This document shows, one piece after another, positions 5,339 through 7,182 of a DNA stretch of 7,182 nucleotides. Within the stretch, counting starts at the first letter, position 1, and every line of letters begins with the position of its first letter. Source of the stretch: Candidatus Aenigmatarchaeota archaeon (GTDB taxonomy: Archaea; Aenigmatarchaeota; Aenigmatarchaeia; JACPZZ01); the NCBI GenBank assembly GCA_016202795.1, contig JACQNY010000002.1, positions 1 to 7,182 of the forward strand. Direction: 5' to 3'. Position numbers and translations under genes: made by a program. The notes below the pieces were generated by a model. The model made no database searches. It was not told the DNA's origin and saw only the letters and a program-made list of their open reading frames with translations.

Positions 5339-6743
5339 AACACTGACGATAAACGCCGACTACGAAAAGAAGTACGGTTTCAAAATGCCGGAAAAACACG
5401 TGCGTGCAACAGAGCCAGGTTTATCGGAGAAAGTGGTAAGAGAAATATCGTAAATAAAAAACGAGAATGGCGAAAACGACTGGATAAACAAATTCAGATT
5501 ACGTGCGCTTGAAGTCTTTTTTAAGAAAAAAATGCCCACGTGGGGTGCGGATTTTAGCAAAATCAACTTCGACGAAATAATATATTATATGAAACCTTCT
5601 GAAAAATCTGAAACTAGATGGGAAGACGTGCCAAAGGAAATAAAAGAAACTTTTGATAAATTGGGTATACCGCAGGCTGAAAGATCTTTTTTAGCAGGTT
5701 TGGGGGCTCAATATGATTCTGACAGTGTCTACCACAGCATTTTGAAGCCTCTTGAAGAAAAAGGTGTAATATTCACAGACCCGGACACAGGATTGCAAAA
5801 ATATCCGGATATATTCAAAAAATATTTCGGGACTATTGTTCCGCCGGAAGACAATAAATTTTCAGCATTGAATTCGGCAGTATACTCGGGCGGGAGTTTT
5901 ATTTACATACCCCCCGGAGTTGACGTCCAACAACCTTTACAGGCATATTTTAGAATCAACGCCAAAAGTTTCGGCCAGTTTGAAAGAACCTTGATAATAG
6001 CGGATAAAGGAAGCAAGCTACACTATATTGAGTCTTGCTCAGCTCCTATATACTCCAAAGATTCCCTACACGCAGCTGTTGTAGAAATTGTTGCATTACC
6101 CGGATCCCATGTGCGCTATACGACACTGCAAAATTGGAGCAATAACGTTTACAATTTAGTTACTAAACGCGCACACGCTTACGAAAATGCGACTGTAGAA
6201 TGGGTTGACGCAAATATTGGATCGAAAGTAACGACAAAATTCCCCTCGGTATATCTACGCGGTCGCAATTCAAAAGCAGACATATTGTCCGTCGCGTTCG
6301 CAGGCAACGGACAGCATCAAGACACGGGCGGCAAAGCGATACATCTCGCGCCAAATACGAGTTCTCGCATAACCGCAAAATCCGTTAGCAAAGGCGACGG
6401 AAGAACAACATACCGCGGATTGTTGTATGTTGGAAAAGGAGCTTCCAATGTTAAATCCAGCATAAGATGTGACGCACTACTAATTGACGAAAATTCCAGA
6501 ACAGACACTTATCCATATAACGAAATACACGATGATACGGCAACCATAACACACGAGGCAACGGTAGGAAAAATAGGGGAAGACATGCTTTTCTATCTCA
6601 TGTCACGAGGATTAAGTGAACAACAGGCATTAAACATGGTAGTAATGGGCTTCTTCGAACCTTTTGCCAAAGAAATTCCTTTAGAATATGCGCTGGAATT
6701 TAACAGACTCATCCAACTAGAAATGGCCGGATCGGTAGGCTGA
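5331..6743 (+). CDS. sufB: Fe-S cluster assembly scaffold SufB, interrupted by an in-frame TAA at codon 41
   Basis: SufB is the scaffold on which SufBCD builds Fe-S clusters. From ATG 5331 to TGA 6743 the frame spans 470 residues, the normal SufB size. Residues 1-40 carry the N-terminal pattern Y-E-K-K-Y-G-F, then P-G-L-S-E-K-V-V-R-E-I-S. Codon 41 is TAA (5451-5453). The frame then continues with I-K-N-E and W-I-N-K-F-R-L-R-A-L-E, conserved SufB residues, so nothing is shifted. The core is intact, including Y-S-G-G-S-F-I-Y-I-P-P-G-V, R379-C380-D-A-L-L (equivalent of E. coli Cys405), H408-E409-A-T and the end G-S-V-G. The first in-frame ATG after the stop is 5532 (codon 68), which has no ribosome binding site and would lose the N-terminal region. 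Candidates are a sequence error, a point nonsense mutation (for example AAA to TAA), or readthrough. sufD follows after four bases. Confidence 0.93.
5451..5453 (+). other. In-frame TAA within sufB
   Basis: The TAA sits between E-I-S and I-K-N-E of SufB, in a stretch that is otherwise well conserved in register on both sides. This position is variable in SufB as I remember the family and is often a charged residue. TAA also ends rpoD in this window, where the protein end looks natural, so general reassignment of TAA is unlikely. I see no obvious downstream hairpin that would act as a recoding signal. Confidence 0.9.
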
Positions 6744-6747
6744 GTTA

Positions 6748-7182
6748 ATGCAAAACCTTATTTTAGAATCTACCAATAAAGAAGCTGGATGGTTAAAAGA
6801 TTTCAGAAAAAAATCTTTTGAGTCTTTTAATAATCTTCCGTTGGAACAATCTTCTATCTTTACAAAATATACGGATGAAAATTCCTTAAATTTAGAAAGA
6901 TTTAGCCAAAATGTAAAAAAGCCAGGGGAGATACCGGAATACTTGAAAGATTCCGATGGTATTACATTAATCCGGAACGGAAGCGATGTTTTTATATCCG
7001 AAATTAGTCCGGAACTGAAAAGATCCGGAATTATATTCACCGATATTATAACCGCAATAGAAAAATATCCAAACTTAATTAAAAAATGTATTCTGGATAA
7101 CATGAAAAACGAAAGCAAATTAGAATCTTTTAACTCGGCATTCTTCAGCGGCGGTATATTTCTTTATGTTCCAAAAAATGTA
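6748..7182 (+). CDS. sufD: Fe-S cluster assembly protein SufD (5' part, cut by window end)
   Basis: The ATG at 6748 begins a frame open to the last base: 145 residues are visible, about a third of a normal SufD of roughly 400. SufD pairs with SufB in the SufBC2D scaffold. The N-terminal region has the SufD pattern W15-L-K-D-F-R-K-K-S-F-E, then L30-P and F38-T-K-Y. G94-I-I-F-T-D-I leads into a helix, and S127 to V145 (F-N-S-A-F-F-S-G-G-I-F-L-Y-V-P) starts the beta-helix core. The same Y-S-G-G-x-F/L-Y-x-P element in SufB shows that the two are paralogues. The gap to sufB is four bases, so translation is probably coupled. Its DNA is more AT-rich than the ribosomal genes. SufD is preferred over a second SufB because of the W-L-x-x-F-R start and the lack of the SufB N-terminal region. 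Confidence 0.93.
   Translation, partial: MQNLILESTNKEAGWLKDFRKKSFESFNNLPLEQSSIFTKYTDENSLNLERFSQNVKKPGEIPEYLKDSDGITLIRNGSDVFISEISPELKRSGIIFTDIITAIEKYPNLIKKCILDNMKNESKLESFNSAFFSGGIFLYVPKNV

Noticed and set aside
5532..6743. Taking sufB to start at the ATG at 5532
   Set aside because: The preceding sequence in the same frame is conserved SufB, and the ATG has no ribosome binding site, whereas the ATG at 5331 has one and overlaps sufC in the usual operon manner.
6717..7118. Minus-strand frame of 133 codons near the right end
   Set aside because: It lies opposite sufD, which is clearly recognisable on the plus strand; the minus-strand translation has no recognisable pattern.

Overview
The window reads as archaeal chromosome. 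An rps13-rps4-rps11-rpoD cluster in the archaeal order is on the minus strand, the RNA polymerase subunit is the archaeal/eukaryotic D/Rpb3 type, and there are TATA-box promoters and leaders that are short or absent. Small proteins and tight spacing would fit a compact-genome lineage (for example DPANN/ARMAN-like), but I cannot name the taxon from this sequence.

Layout from left to right. Positions 1-222 have no convincing gene but hold a cluster of short CCGAGC-type repeats. Positions 223-777 (minus) encode an unrecognised protein with a coiled coil and a winged-helix-like C-terminus; its coding sequence carries the same heptamer in the opposite orientation. Next on the minus strand come rpoD (817-1443), an intercistronic stretch that folds into a striking three-way junction (1462-1549), rps11, rps4 and rps13, the last with a long Ala/Pro/Thr/Lys tail. 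Upstream, on the same strand, is a two-gene unit: an HxlR-family regulator and a TIM-barrel protein of the xylose-isomerase-like/endonuclease IV superfamily. Diverging from it is the Fe-S assembly operon sufC-sufB-sufD on the plus strand; sufD runs off the window end.

The most unusual points are: (1) sufB is full length and in frame but has a TAA at codon 41, so its natural start at 5331 does not connect to the conserved core without readthrough, recoding or a sequence error; (2) the 88-nt three-way junction sits just before the rpoD ribosome binding site; (3) the TGCTCGG/CCGAGCA heptamer family is found both beside and inside the HTH-protein gene; (4) S13 has a low-complexity tail.

Functionally the window pairs core translation/transcription genes with the SufBCD scaffold, in which SufC is the ATPase and SufB/SufD form the scaffold where Fe-S clusters are built. 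The HxlR regulator diverges from the suf genes across about 90 bp containing two TATA-like boxes, so cross-regulation is plausible but unproven.
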